64,000 nucleotides of DNA, taken from the NCBI RefSeq assembly GCF_027595985.1, contig NC_073304.1, positions 221,826,223 through 221,890,222 of the forward strand, read 5' to 3'. The translations under genes and the position numbers were made by a program. How positions within the stretch are numbered: position 1 is the stretch's first letter; every line of letters begins with the position of its first letter. The notes under the pieces were generated by a model. It searched no databases. It was not told the DNA's origin and saw only the letters and a list, made by a program, of their open reading frames with translations. Shown here in pieces: positions 13,418 to 24,007 of this stretch. This DNA is from Sorex araneus. Taxonomy: Eukaryota; Chordata; Mammalia; Eulipotyphla; Soricidae.

Positions 13418-13659
13418 TGGCTAGAGCGATAGCACAGCAGGTAGGGTGTTTGCCTTGCACACGGCCAACTCACGTTTGATTCCTCCGTCCCTCTTGGAGA
13501 GCCCGGCAAGCTACCGAGAGTATCCCACCCCCATGGCAGAGCCTGGCAAGCTACCCATGGCGTATCTGATATGCCAAAAACAGTAACAAGTCTCACAATG
13601 GAGACGTTACTGGTGCCCGCTCAAGTAAACCGATGAACAATGGGATGACAGTGCTACAG
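13418..13659 (+). mobile_element. Second SINE family (B), forward
   Basis: It starts with the same tRNA-like head as the SOR-type SINE (GCTAGAGCGATAGCACAGC, then TTTGCCTTGCACACGG) but continues into a different body: GGAGAGCCCGGCAAGCTACC, CAAAAACAGTAACAAGTCTC and ACGTTACTGGTGCCCGCTC. It ends in ACAGTGCTACAG with no poly(A). Five other copies in the window share this structure. Confidence 0.85.
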
Positions 13660-15156
13660 AAGTTTGTTGTGGAGGGAGACGGATATGGGGATTCTGGGGT
13701 GTCAGTGTGGTTCCAGTGACTTCCAGTGCATTCTGGATGGCATCACCACTTCTGCCCTCCCTTGGTCACCATCCCCTGTTTGGGCTTCCCCTTGTCCCTT
13801 CTCTGTCAAACCCTTGAACGCCTCCTCCAGGTCAAAGTGCTCGCTGATGGAGCTGGGTGAAGAATGGGGTCCCCAAGTATTGTGGCAGCCAGAGCCACAG
13901 CTGGAGGCCACGCAGTGCACATCATGACACACACAAGGCCCTCAGCACGCATGTGCAGGCCCTTCCAGGGTTCCTAGCAGGGCCCCCTCTCCTCTAGCAT
14001 TTTTCAGGGTTCAAGTGTTTGACCTCAGGACTTGCTCTCAGGAAGGAGGGGAAGGGGCTGCTTCAGCAGTGTTCCCCAACTCAAACCTCAGCTCGCACTG
14101 CACTGTACTGTCCCCCAGGGGGTGTCACCGAAGCTCCTGCCCTAGGATAATGGCCTGAACGCCTCATGCCCACATGCATCCGAGGCCAGGGGCTCACCTC
14201 CTAGGAATCCTGATTCCTGGGCCCGCCTACTATTGAGAGCTATAATCCCCAGGTGATTCTCATGTGGGCTCTGGAGCTTTCTGCTTTGCAGACCCCCACT
14301 CTGAGCTTTCTCAGAGCTGGGGTCCACCATGGCAGCTGCCCAGTCCTGCTCCATGTCCCAGCCCCTCATTCATTCAACCCCTCTCCAGAGGCTGACCCCC
14401 GTGATTCTTCCCAGCAGGCACCTTCCTCATTGTGGTAGATGGGGGGGTTGACGCCCGGCACCCATTCTCATCACTCTCTTGAGTCTTCCTGATCTCAGTC
14501 TAATACTTTCCTGGCCTGCAGAGATTGGAACCAAAACCTCATCTCCTGATCTCTCTGGTAGCTGGAGTTTTGGGTGCAAAACACCTTCATCTGAGACCTG
14601 AAAGGTGAATTCTGCTCCTCCCGTAGCTTCTCAGCTGGCCAGCAAGGTCCTGAAGCTGGGTTTGCCCTCCGACTGCCCCCAGGACCGTCTTTGACCACCC
14701 CGCCAGCCTGGTACTGCTTCCTACGGGCTGTGGAACTTTGAGGTGGCATCCTTGAACATGGTGCAGCCTCCTGGTTCTTTAGACTCGATTGTGACAGCGA
14801 GGGAAGAACACTTCTGTGACTTCATTGCCAAACTTGCTTCGCCAGCCTGCCCAGCAAGTTTGCAAGCACCCGCTTCCCCATTGTCTGGGTCTGCTCGGCT
14901 GGGCTGATATAACAACACTATAGTCCAAAGAGAAGAGAAAGAGACGAAAACACAAACATACAAAAATACGCTAGACCATAAGTTGAAGCAGCGGGAATGT
15001 ATGGTCTCAGCTCTGGGGGCTGGAAAGCCAAGAGCAAGGTGCCAGGAAGGCGGGGTTCTGGCAAGGGCTCCCTTCCGGGCTCCCACACGGTCGCCTCCTC
15101 CCTGTGGACTCACAGCCCTCCTTTGGTGCCTGCATGTAGGAGAAGAGAGAAACTTC
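13660..15156. other. Unique intergenic block
   Basis: About 1.5 kb with no mobile element that I recognise. Composition is mixed and open frames are short and featureless. Confidence 0.5.
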
Positions 15157-15290
15157 GGGGCTGGAGCGAGAGTACAGCAGGTAGGGCGTTTGCCTTGCAC
15201 GCCGACCCGGGTTCAGTCTCTGGCATCCCATATGGTCCCCCACCAGGAGTAACCCCTGAGCATCGCTGGGTGTGGCCCAAAAAGAAAGAG
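15157..15290 (+). mobile_element. SOR-type SINE with body deletion
   Basis: Head with GAGTACAGCAGGTAGGGCG. Roughly 40 bp of the body is missing after GGTCCCCCA. It ends at GGTGTGGCCCAAAAAG and a (GA)n tail. GAGAGAAACTTC before and GAGAGGAAACTTC after it are the probable TSD. Confidence 0.88.
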
Positions 15291-15342
15291 AGAGAGAGAG
15301 AGAGAGAGGAAACTTCTTTCTGTTTTCTTTGAAGATCTACCC

Positions 15343-15515
15343 TTGGGCTGCAGAGATTGCAGAGATTGTACAGGAGGTGAGGTGCTTGCCTTGCATGTAG
15401 TCGATTCATCCATCCCTGACACAGCATATGGTCTGTGAGGCCCCAGAGCATTACCAGTAGTTGCTCCTGAATCCAAAGGTAGGAATAGCCCCTGAGCATC
15501 ACCAGGTATGGCACC
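15343..15515 (+). mobile_element. Old SINE
   Basis: Forward copy whose head carries a 10-bp duplication (GCAGAGATT twice at 15349-15367). The body reads CCTGAGCATCACCAGGTATGG. Confidence 0.7.
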
Positions 15516-15525
15516 TCCCTCCTCT

Positions 15526-15597
15526 ACACACACACACACACACATACACACACACACGCGCGCGCACATGCACGGACGCACACGCACATACACACAA
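15526..15597. repeat. (CA)n microsatellite
   Basis: CA repeat with CGCGCG and CATG interruptions, directly abutting the 3' end of the preceding SINE, from whose tail it probably grew. Confidence 0.9.
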
Positions 15598-15640
15598 GAC
15601 CCACTTTTGGGACCTAATTTCACATTCATAGACACCCCTC

Positions 15641-15811
15641 TTTTTTGGGGGGGCTTTTGGGTCACACCCAGTTGTGCTTAGGACTTACTCCTGGCTCTGT
15701 GCTCAGGGATCATTCCTGGTGTGCTCTGGGGACACTATGGGGTGCAGGGGAACAAAACCAGGTAAGCCATGTGCAAGTCAAGCGTCCCATCCGCTGTCTA
15801 TCACTCCGCCC
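15641..15811 (-). mobile_element. SINE, reversed
   Basis: T/G run, GGGTCACACCCAGTTGTGC, GGACTTACTCCTGGCTCTG and a CTATCACTCCGCCC head. The B-box equivalent is mutated (AACAAAACCAGG). Confidence 0.8.
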
Positions 15812-16193
15812 TAACCTTTGTATCCTTTGAAAAACTCTGTCTCCAAATAGATTTACACTCGGATCAAAGCTTTAACTTGCAGATTTGGGGCAGGGGACAC
15901 AATTTAGTCCAAGTCTATAAGATATAAAGTAGCCAGGATTGGGGGGGGGGGTGGCCAGGATTGTAGAACACAAAGGCAGCCTCTGTCACTGCGCTGAGTA
16001 TCCTTCTGCACTGAGCAGAACTAAATGGAGCAGAGCTTGGGTCTCAGTGCTCCCAGCCCTTGCCCTGAAGGGTTTGTTTCAGAGGCTCTAGCAACACTGC
16101 AAAACCTCTAGGCTCTTTGCTCTGGCGCTTCCCTGAAACTATTCTCACACTCCTTTCTCTGCCTTCAGGCTTATCTTACACTGATCATTTGAT

Positions 16194-16365
16194 TTTTTCC
16201 CCCATTTGTTTTTGGGCTTGAGGGCAGGGCCACACTCAGTGATGTTCGGGTTATTCCTGGCTCTGTTCTTGGGAGTAAGTTCTCACAGTGCTCAGGGTGC
16301 TGGGTTCAAACCAGGCTCTGAGTCCCTGCAGCCCCGAGGCAAGGCAAAGGCCTTCAGAGTGTGGC
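16194..16365 (-). mobile_element. Old SINE relic
   Basis: T/C-rich start, GGGCCACACTCAGTGATG, TTATTCCTGGCTCTG, GGGTTCAAACCAGG and GAGGCAAGGCAAAGG. Confidence 0.55.
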
Positions 16366-16611
16366 ATCGTAGCCATCCAATGAATCTTCATTCTCAACGA
16401 GATGGTCCTGAGGCAGGGGGTGCCTCCCTGTTTGTGCACACTCCAGGGCTTGTGGTCCATACTAGGGCCACCGGGTAAGTAAACCACAGCCTCCCGGGAC
16501 TAGGACAGAGCCTGACCACCTTCCCTGGACCCCACCCCCACCCCACTGTCATATCCTGCGGGCTTTGTGTGCCCCTCTAGAACCCACACTTAGGAATAGG
16601 AAAGGCTGTTT

Positions 16612-16759
16612 CTTTTTTTTGGGGGGAGCACACCTAGCAGTGCTCAGGAACCACTTCTGGTGGGCTCAGTGGGTGAGGGACCAAATGGGATGCCAGGAAT
16701 CAAACCCAGATCAGCCTCATGCAAGGCAAATGCCCTAGGCGCCGTGCTGTGGCCCCAGG
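16612..16759 (-). mobile_element. SINE, reversed
   Basis: Oligo-T, AGCACACCTAGCAGTGCTC, GGAATCAAACCCAGATCAGC and the head end GTGCTGTGGCCCC. It is shortened in the body. Confidence 0.8.
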
Positions 16760-16889
16760 GCTAAACTCCTTCCCCTGCATCCAGGTTATTCCCATCTCCA
16801 GGGTGCTCGGGTCTCTGCAGCCTCCCAGTAATCCAGTTCCTTACAGTTCTGGACCCCAATCTGAGAAGAGAAAGGAGAAAACAACTTTT

Positions 16890-17036
16890 TTTTAAAAATT
16901 AATTAATTTTTTTATTGAATCACCATGAAAAAAGTTACAAAGCTTTCAAGTTTAAGTTTCAATCATACAATGATCAAACCCCAATCCCTTCACCAGTGCA
17001 CATGTTCCACCACCAAGAACCCCAGTTCTTTTCCTC
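16890..17036 (-). mobile_element. L1-like 3' end fragment
   Basis: T-rich, then TTATTGAATCACCATG, AAAGTTACAAAGCTTTC and CACCAGTGCACATGTTCCAC. Reversed, this reads as an L1-style 3' UTR ending in an A-rich tail. The same motif recurs at 17055, 31570 and 47690. L1 assignment is from memory of shrew repeats. Confidence 0.6.
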
Positions 17037-17217
17037 TTTTAAATCTTATTTATTTATTTATTTATTTATTTTTTAATTAGTGAATCACCATGAGGGTACA
17101 GTTAACAGATTTATACATTTTTGTGCTCATGTTTCCCTCATACAATGTTCGAGAACCCATCCCTTCACCAGTGCCCATTCTTTACCACCAATAAACCCAG
17201 CATCCCTCCCACCCCCC
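17037..17217 (-). mobile_element. L1-like 3' end fragment
   Basis: (TTTA)n tail, then GTGAATCACCATGAGGGTAC, CATACAATGTTCGAGAACCC and CACCAGTGCCCATTC. It lies directly against the previous fragment but belongs to a different subfamily. The duplicated target GAGAAAACAACT follows it. Confidence 0.6.
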
Positions 17218-17230
17218 GAGAAAACAACTA

Positions 17231-17405
17231 TTTTTTTTTTTGCTTTTTGGGTCATACCCGGTGATGCACAAGGGTTACTCCTGGCTCTGCACTCAGGAAT
17301 CACTCCTGGCGGTGCTCAGGGGACCCTATGGGATGCTGGGAATCCAACCCGGGTCGGCTGTGTGCAAGGCAAACGCCCTACCCGCTGTGCTATTGCTCCA
17401 GCCCC
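17231..17405 (-). mobile_element. SOR-type SINE, near intact
   Basis: Reversed, with a T12 tail, GGGTCATACCCGGTGATGC and a complete head ATTGCTCCAGCCCC. The target GAGAAAACAACT flanks it (17218-17229, 17406-17417) and also occurs left of the L1 fragments at 16875-16886. Confidence 0.95.
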
Positions 17406-17420
17406 GAGAAAACAACTTTT

Positions 17421-18198
17421 GACATCCTGGAAGTAGACCCAGAAGACTCAAGTGCTCAGGCCTGGGCACTGTATCACCGTGGTTCTCTCTGACCTTTCAT
17501 GCGTCCTTTTGCTCTGCGCCGGTTTCTCCATCCATCGACAGGATGGACGCAGTAAACTCTGCGGGTCCAATCTTGTTCCTTTCCAGGTGAAAGCAGGTTT
17601 AATGTGCCCCTTGTGCAGATGGGCAGAGTAAAGGATTGAGAAAGCCGATAGATACACTTGTGTTGAGAAGGGAGGCCCGTGGGGGGGGGGCGGGGGGCAT
17701 GACTCTGCGGCCTGGCCTGAAGAGGAAGCCCCACCCAGGTTGGCACCCAGGCTGGCACCCAGGCTGGCGAGGCGGAGAATGGCTCACTCTCTGCTTCCTG
17801 CTGTGCCCAGGTAGATGGGAAGGAGGAGAGCGGCTCCTGGCCTCACTGAACCCATGTACCCCACTTCTGTTAGGGCCATATTTGCTTCTCCTCCTCTCCC
17901 GGATCAGGCAGAGGAGGTTTGCCAGGAAACCTCGGGCAGGTGTCAGCTGTTTAAGAGCAAGGGGTGTCAGACTGATGGTCCCCCAGCCCAGGCCACAGTG
18001 CTTAACCCTGGAGGAATCCTGTGGCGGGGGCGGGCTGCATAGATAGATCTGCCAATGCAGGCGGTTCAAGCCCACATCCACAGGGGCCTTGAGCTGGGGG
18101 GACAGGAGCAGGCCACTCACTCCCTGGTGACCCCCTCTTTGGACACCCTGCTTTCTCAGCCCCCGTGAGCACCATAAAGGGATAGCTACAGCTCAATG
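17421..18198. other. Unique intergenic block
   Basis: Non-repetitive except for a short tandem of CCCAGGCTGGCAC-like units at 17733-17768. No gene is supported. Confidence 0.45.
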
Positions 18199-18208
18199 GG
18201 GAGCAGAG

Positions 18209-18396
18209 GGCTGGAGCAATAGCACAGCGGGTAGGACGTTTGCCTTGTACCCAGCCGACCTGGGTTCGATTCCCAGCATCCCATATGGTCCCCTGAGCAC
18301 TGCCAGGAGTAATTCCTGAGTGCAGAGCCAGGAGTAATCCCTGTGCATCACTGGGTGTGACTCAAAAAAGCAATAAATAAATAAATAAATAAATAA
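18209..18396 (+). mobile_element. SOR-type SINE with TSD
   Basis: Full-length forward copy with GGTTCGATTCC B box and an (AATA)n tail. The direct repeat GGGAGCAGAG flanks it at 18199-18208 and 18397-18406. Confidence 0.95.
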
Positions 18397-18406
18397 GGGA
18401 GCAGAG

Positions 18407-18961
18407 AGCTCAGGGAGGCCCTTCACAGGCACCTCCTTTCGCTGGAAGGTTCTCTAAGGTAAGGCAGCTCCTGGGGGGACCCCAAGGATGGAAAGGGGGA
18501 CAGGCGGCTCCTACCTTGTGTCTGGGAGGAAGAGGAAAGCCCGCACCTCTCATCTCTCCAGGAAGCTTTCCTTCCCTGCAGCTGGTGCCCCAAGACCCCC
18601 CCACCACGTCCCCCAATCCCAGGCCTTTCCCTTAGAGGGAGCCTGCTGGGCCTGGAATGAGAAGAATCTGAACTACAAACAGACCTCCCAGCGGCCCCCA
18701 GCTCGCTGAACCCTCCGGGGCGGGGCAGAGTGAGGGGCTGAGCCGGTCTGGGGCTCCCCACCCGGCTCAGGGGCCAGGCTGGGGGAGATGAGGAAGGCGG
18801 GCAGGGGTGGGCCCAGGCCGTACCCGGCTCTCCCAAGCCCCGAACCAGGCAGAGTATCTGCACAGGGGCCGGGGACTGGAGTTTGCAATCCAGCCCGACC
18901 TAGAAACATCTTAACTGTGAGTTCCCCCTGCCCCCAGGAGAGGATTTACCACCCCGCAAAT
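18407..18961. other. Unique GC-rich intergenic DNA
   Basis: No mobile element and no supported gene. It contains scattered G and C runs. Confidence 0.45.
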
Positions 18962-19048
18962 ACAACCCAGAGCGACAGTACAGCAGGGAGGCCGCTAGCC
19001 TTGCACGCAGCACCCAGGTTTGATCACCAGCATCCCATATGGTCCTCC
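18962..19048 (+). mobile_element. 3'-truncated SOR-type SINE
   Basis: Head from AGAGCGACAGTACAGCAGG through CATCCCATATGGTCC, then it stops. The body and tail are absent, which is unusual for a reverse-transcribed element and implies later deletion. Confidence 0.75.
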
Positions 19049-20376
19049 CCGCTGCCTGCCCTCTCCTTTGGGTACATGGGGTCTTAGAGTTCTGCCTCCA
19101 TACCCCGCCCAGGCCCCTGACCTGGGTAGGTCCCTTCTGAAAAGACTGTGACCACGGGGTGGGGGGGCCTGGAATGAGAAAGGTGAAATCAGCCAAAGGA
19201 AGAGGGGAGGGGAGCAGAGCGCCACCAGAGACTCCTGGCCCCACCGCCGGCCACGCTTCCCCGTGGCCTCCCTCTCCGGTCCGCCAGCCCACTGCACCCC
19301 TGCTGGCCCCAGCGGAGGCTCTGTAGTGAGCTGACCAGCACTGTCTGCGCCAGGGTGCCCCGGCAGTGTTTCGGGGCGGGCAGGCTCAGGGCAGGACCAG
19401 GCCGGAGAGGCAGCGAGCTGGAAGCCGCCCTGGGTGCCGTGACCTCTTGGCGGGGGCCACTCTCCCCAGCTTGTAGAACACAGCTCCTGCCAAGGGTGGT
19501 ATAGAAAGGCTCAGCGCCCGCAGCAGGCTGGGGAGGCTGCTGAAAAGGCAGCTTAAGGGCTTCCTGCTGCGTGAGATGGATTAGGCGGTTGTGGGGAGGG
19601 AGCCGGGAGGAAGGCCGGGCCCGCAGCCAGAGCCCCCGGGCCCCGAGTCTGACCGCCCGGGTCACCCTCCACCTGGCCGAGGGGCTGCGAGACCAGCCAG
19701 GGCAGCAGCACACCGGGAGGGGAAGACCCCGTGCAGTCCCCCAAATAGACGGGAGGGAAGGACGGAAGGACGCGTTCCTGGAGGCTTCAGGGGGCTTAGA
19801 GGAGGAAAAGGGGGAGGAAGGAAGCGAGTTAGCGGGGTTCACCCGTGTCTCCAGCTGCCTCCCAGACCAGAGTGTGCAAGGTGCTTCTCAGGATGCTCTC
19901 AGCCAGCCCAAATTGGAAACCAAGGAAAGGAACAGCCCCCCCTCCTCCCCCCAACCCCACGGTCTTAATTTAACATTTGAAAGGGAGCATTAGTTCAAGG
20001 GATGGGTTCAGGTGACTACCAGGACGTGAGATGCAGCTGAGGAAGCCAGGTGTGTCAGAGGAGGGGGCCACCCGAGGGGGGCTGGGGGCCCGGCGCCATC
20101 ATCAGAGGCGTGAGAGGGTGGCGAGAGGGTGGCCTGAGCTCTGGGCGACAACCCCTGGGGATCACATCTGGGGAAAACCAGCAGGGGGTACCTCATGACC
20201 ACTGAGCAGCACGCATGTATGAGCAGACATGAATGTGTCCAAGGACAGGCATTGGTGGGGGGAGGGAACACGCGAGAATAAGGCACACCTGCGTCCCCTT
20301 CAGGACCGCTCACGCTGAGAAAGGGAGAACCAAGAGGTTAGGGACTTCTTGTCTGAGTCGAGAGATTTTTTTCTTC
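19049..20376. other. Unique GC-rich intergenic block
   Basis: About 1.3 kb of SINE-free DNA with G/C runs and moderate CpG. Overlapping open frames on both strands (for example 19189-19842 minus) reflect GC content and lack recognisable domains. Confidence 0.45.
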
Positions 20377-20541
20377 AATTTATTTATTTAATTAACTTAT
20401 TTGGGTTGGGGGGGCCAGACCCGGCGGTGCTCAGGAGCCACACCCGGGAGAGCTCCGGGAACCATACGGTGCTGGGGTCAAACCTGCGACTCCTACATGC
20501 AAAGCCTCTGCCTCAGCCCCTCGAGCCGTCACTTTGGTCCC
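20377..20541 (-). mobile_element. Old SINE, reversed
   Basis: AT-rich tail, GGGCCAGACCCGGCGGTGC, GGGGTCAAACCTGCGACTCC and a head ending CACTTTGGTCCC. It is among the most diverged recognisable copies. Confidence 0.6.
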
Positions 20542-20576
20542 AAGTTGACAGATGTTTTTAAAAATGGAGCATCTGG

Positions 20577-20757
20577 GGGGCTGGAACAATAGCACAGCGG
20601 GTAGAGCATTTGCCTTGCACGCGGCCGACCCGGGTTCAATTCCCAACATCCCATATGATCCCCTGAGCACTGCCTGGGGTGATTCCTGAGTGCAGAGCCA
20701 GGAGTAACCCCTGTGTATCGCCAGGTGTGACTCAAAAAAGCAAAAAAAAAAAAAAAA
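20577..20757 (+). mobile_element. SOR-type SINE, near intact
   Basis: Forward copy with head GGCTGGAACAATAGCACAGC and an A16 tail. It is flanked by AGCATCTGG (20568-20576 and 20758-20766). Confidence 0.94.
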
Positions 20758-20766
20758 AGCATCTGG

Positions 20767-20768
20767 GG

Positions 20769-20824
<56 letters not shown>

Positions 20825-20998
20825 CCTGGGTATATATGCTTTGCTTTGTACGTAGCCGACCAGGGTTTGAATCCCTGGCACCCCAGAGGATCCCCCTGTA
20901 CTGCCAGGAGTGATTCCTGAGTGCAGAGCCAGGAGTAACCTCTGAGCATCGCCCAGTGTGACCCGGAAACAAAACAAAATAAAATAAATAAATAAGAC
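20767..20998 (+). mobile_element. SINE with (GA)n in its head
   Basis: The first part of the tRNA-like head is replaced by about 25 GA units (20771-20821). The remainder (GTACGTAGCCGACCAGG, CCAGGAGTGATTCCTGAG) is standard and ends in an (AAAT)n tail. A third copy of GGAGCATCTG follows at 20999-21008. Confidence 0.88.
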
Positions 20999-21013
20999 GG
21001 AGCATCTGATAGT

Positions 21014-21150
21014 AGTTCAGGGTTGACCCTCGCCTGCACACGTGGGGCACCGTTTATGGTTGGTTCCCCCCAGCAGCACCGCACTGCCAGGGGTCACTCC
21101 GGAGCACAGCAGCCCCTGAGCACCATGAGGTCCCTGCCCCCCCCCACCCC
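21014..21150 (+). mobile_element. Old SINE relic
   Basis: It retains AGTTCAGGGTTGACCC, GGGGTCACTCC and CCTGAGCACCATGAGG, and ends in a C-rich tract. Confidence 0.45.
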
Positions 21151-22140
21151 ATAAGAGGAAAAATCACCGAGAATCTGAATTAGAAGGCAAGGCTCTGAAG
21201 TCCTTTCAAGTTTCTGTGGCTCGAGGTTCTGGCCGCCTTCTCCTCTCCTCTTCCGCGCTGGCGGGCTGGCGGGTCCGGGAGGGAAGGGAGCTCCCTCTCT
21301 CAACACTGCCACCCTCCCGAGTTCCAGCTGCGCCGGGGGTTGGCATCGTGGAAAAGGGCACCTACTAAGCGCTCCGGGTAAGCCCCGCGCCCCGCGGGGA
21401 CCGTGTCTGCGGGAGGGGAGGCGGCAGGGGTGGGTGCTCGCGGCTCGGGGACCCTTGGAGCGGCGCCACCGGCTCCCAGCTCGGCAGGGCCAGCCCCGGC
21501 TTTGTGCCTGGTTTTTTCCCACAGCCCCGCCAGGGGGGGTGGCGCGCTGGGATCCCAGGCTCCCCCTCCCACTGGGCAGCACCCTATCAAGTCCCACCAT
21601 AAAAAGCTGGAGCGTGGAGGAGGAGGGGGCTGTCCTCACTCCCAGGAGGCCTCGGCACCCTTCTTCCTTTCTGGGGAACAAGAAGCTTGCTAAGGGCTTG
21701 GGCCCCTTCCCCAGCCCCTGGCCCCAGCTTCGGCTCCCCCAGACAAAAAAGCTGCTTTACATGAGAAGAGCTGGCTGGCCCGGCCTTACCCCGCGCTCAA
21801 AGAGGCGGTCGGAGGCGGTACCCCCGCCGCAGCCCCCCCCCCCACCCTACCCGCAGCCCCGCGCCTCCCCCTCCCCCACGCCGGGGCCTCGTTTAGTTGC
21901 AATTAACGATTCTTTGCAACCCACGGGGCTGAGGGGGACCAGCGCCCGGCCTCCAGCCCCCGCCAGCCCCCTCCTTCCGCCTCTCCCCCACCCCCACGGC
22001 CTCCATGCCTCCTTGCAGTTCCCAAATGAAGGAAGGACCCAGAGGGGCCAACCCCCCCCCACCCCCGCCGCTGGAGGTCTGGGAGGGAGGGGAGGCCAGG
22101 GGCCGTCCAGGCTGGAGGAACCGGCCACTTCACTCCCCCG
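21151..22140. other. Unique, very GC-rich intergenic block
   Basis: No SINE. It has high G/C and CpG around 21.2-21.5 and 21.75-22.1 kb, possibly a small CpG island. A short AT-core segment at 21890-21920 (TTTAGTTGCAATTAACG) stands out and could be a conserved site. Open frames here are composition-driven. Confidence 0.4.
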
Positions 22141-22292
22141 TGTTTATTTATTTATTCATTTATTCCTGTTTGTGGGGCCACAACCGGTGGTGCTCAGGGC
22201 TCAAGGTCACTTTTGGAGAAGCGGGTCCCAGGACCTAGGCTTCGTGAAAGGCAAGCACCCTCCCCACGGTACTGGACGTCCTCTCTGCCCCC
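22141..22292 (-). mobile_element. Old SINE, reversed
   Basis: (TTTA)n tail, GGGGCCACAACCGGTGGTGC and AAAGGCAAGCACCCTCCCC. The B-box region is lost. Confidence 0.65.
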
Positions 22293-22453
22293 AGCTCCCC
22301 GGGCCCCCCTTACTGGCCACCTCCACACTTCTCCAAGCAGGCTTTGGGGGCCTTAGGACGGGTGAGAGAGGGGGAGGCTTTAGGGTGAAGGATGGGGAAG
22401 GACAGGGGGAGTTGGTGGTTGGGGCACAGGGCAGGGAGGAAGCTCCATCACTA

Positions 22454-22626
22454 TTTTTTTGCTTTTTTTTTGGGTCACACCCAGGGACGTACAGGGGTTA
22501 CTCCTGGCTCTGCACTCAGGAATTAAGTCCTGGCGGTGCTCAGGGGACCATATGGGATGCTGGGGATTGATCCGAGTCGGCCACGTGCAAGGCAAACACC
22601 CTACCCGCTGTGCTGTCGCTCCAGCC
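22454..22626 (-). mobile_element. SOR-type SINE, reversed
   Basis: T-rich tail, GGGTCACACCCAGGGACG, CCATATGGGATGCTGGGG and the complete head TGTCGCTCCAGCCC. Confidence 0.92.
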
Positions 22627-23115
22627 CTTCCATCCCATTTTAAGTTGGGGGCTCACCCCTTCTCCCCTGGCAGGCCTGACCTTTAATGCCATAACCTGAG
22701 TCACCTTTGGGGTCTAGAGACTGATGCTCTGCCAGCCAGGCAGTGGGGGTGGGGCGCAGATTGCAGAAAGGGACGACAGAATTCCTGAGCCCCTTTTCTG
22801 CCCACATAAAGCCCCCCTCTTGTGTCTGATCCCCTTTCCACCCCCCCCCCCCACCGCCCGCAAGGGTGAGTTGGAGGTCCCGGGTCGAGAGGAGGAGAGG
22901 CGGGGCGGAGGGTCTGGCCCCACGCCCTTCCACCCCAAGGCAGGCGTTTCCCGCCGCCGCTAGAGGGCGCCCTCGCCACAAGGGAGGTGGGCGCAGGCAG
23001 GGATGAGGGCTCCAGGGGTCTGCGCCTGCTTCCACCCCGGCTGAGACTGAGCAGCTCTGGAAGTGAAGCCCGCTTCCTGTAGACGAACTGTGCCCTGACT
23101 TGGAAAGATGGGGGG

Positions 23116-23250
23116 GTGGGGGCGGGAGAGATAGCACAGGACCAGGCTCTGCATCCCATAGGTTCCCCCAGGCCCCCGAGGAGTGGTCCCCGCAGGCAGA
23201 GCCAGAAGGAAGCCCAGGGCACGGCCTGGTGAAGCCCCCCAGCCCCCAGT
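23116..23250 (+). mobile_element. Old SINE with head deletion
   Basis: GGCGGGAGAGATAGCACAGG jumps directly to CTCTGCATCCCATAGG, so the B-box portion has been deleted. The rest is diverged. Confidence 0.55.
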
Positions 23251-23510
23251 GAAAGCAGAAAAATCAAAGTAAAGGCCTGTGGGCGTGCATGAGGCGTCAA
23301 AGCTGATCCAGCAACTTGGTTGTAATAAAGGGCCGCCTTCCTGCCTTCCCCCACCTTTACAGCTTCCTTCGGGGACAGGACACAGGGATTCCTGGTGGGT
23401 AGGATGGTGATGGGTAAACGTCCTGGGGGGGGGGTCCCCAGGGTTTTTGAGAAGAACAGGACAGACCTGGACAAGGGGGATGCTGCACCAGAGTAAAAAA
23501 CTCACAATCT

Positions 23511-23671
23511 GGGGCTGGAGCAATAGCACAGCGGGTAGGGCGTTTGCCTTGCACGCGGCCAACCCGGGTTTGACTCCCAGCATCCCATATGGTCCCCTGA
23601 GCACCGCCAGGAGTGATTCCTGAGTGCAGAGCCAGGAGTAACCCCTGTGCATCGCTGGGTGTGACTCAAAA

Positions 23672-23703
<32 letters not shown>
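23511..23703 (+). mobile_element. SOR-type SINE, young-looking
   Basis: Full-length forward copy ending in about 29 uninterrupted A residues. The TSD AAAAACTCACAAT lies at 23496-23508 and again at about 23699-23711. The long pure A-tail and clean TSD suggest recent insertion. Confidence 0.95.
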
Positions 23704-23706
<3 letters not shown>

Positions 23707-23819
23707 ACAATGAAGCCGAGATGAACTCGCTGCCTTGGGGATGTCTGCTCCCATTTCATATTAAATGTAAAAATAAATGTTTATATTTTATTAAAAAAAT
23801 AAATAGAAAATCAAACATC

Positions 23820-24007
23820 AAATATATATGGTTTTGAGCCACACCCAGTGATTCTCAGGGCTTACTCCTGGCTCTGTGCTCAGGGATCACTCCAGGCCAG
23901 GTTCAGGGGGGAGCAAATGGAGTGCAGGGTGTGGGGAGCGGGGGTTCAAACCCACATCAGACACAAGCCAGGCAAGCGCCCTACCCACTGTACTCTCCGA
24001 CCTGCCC
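23820..24007 (-). mobile_element. SINE, reversed
   Basis: GAGCCACACCCAGTGATTC, CTTACTCCTGGCTCTGTGC and GGGTTCAAACCCACATC, with a CTCTCCGACCTGCCCC head end. A G-rich insertion lies between body and B box. Confidence 0.78.

Noticed and set aside
20771-20821. Regularly spaced repeats suggesting a CRISPR-like array
   Set aside because: The regularity is simple GA repetition, and the genome is mammalian. SINE copies are irregularly spaced and on both strands.
21434-22570. 378-aa plus-strand frame
   Set aside because: Composition-driven in GC-rich DNA, and its ends run into two SINEs. No domain is seen.
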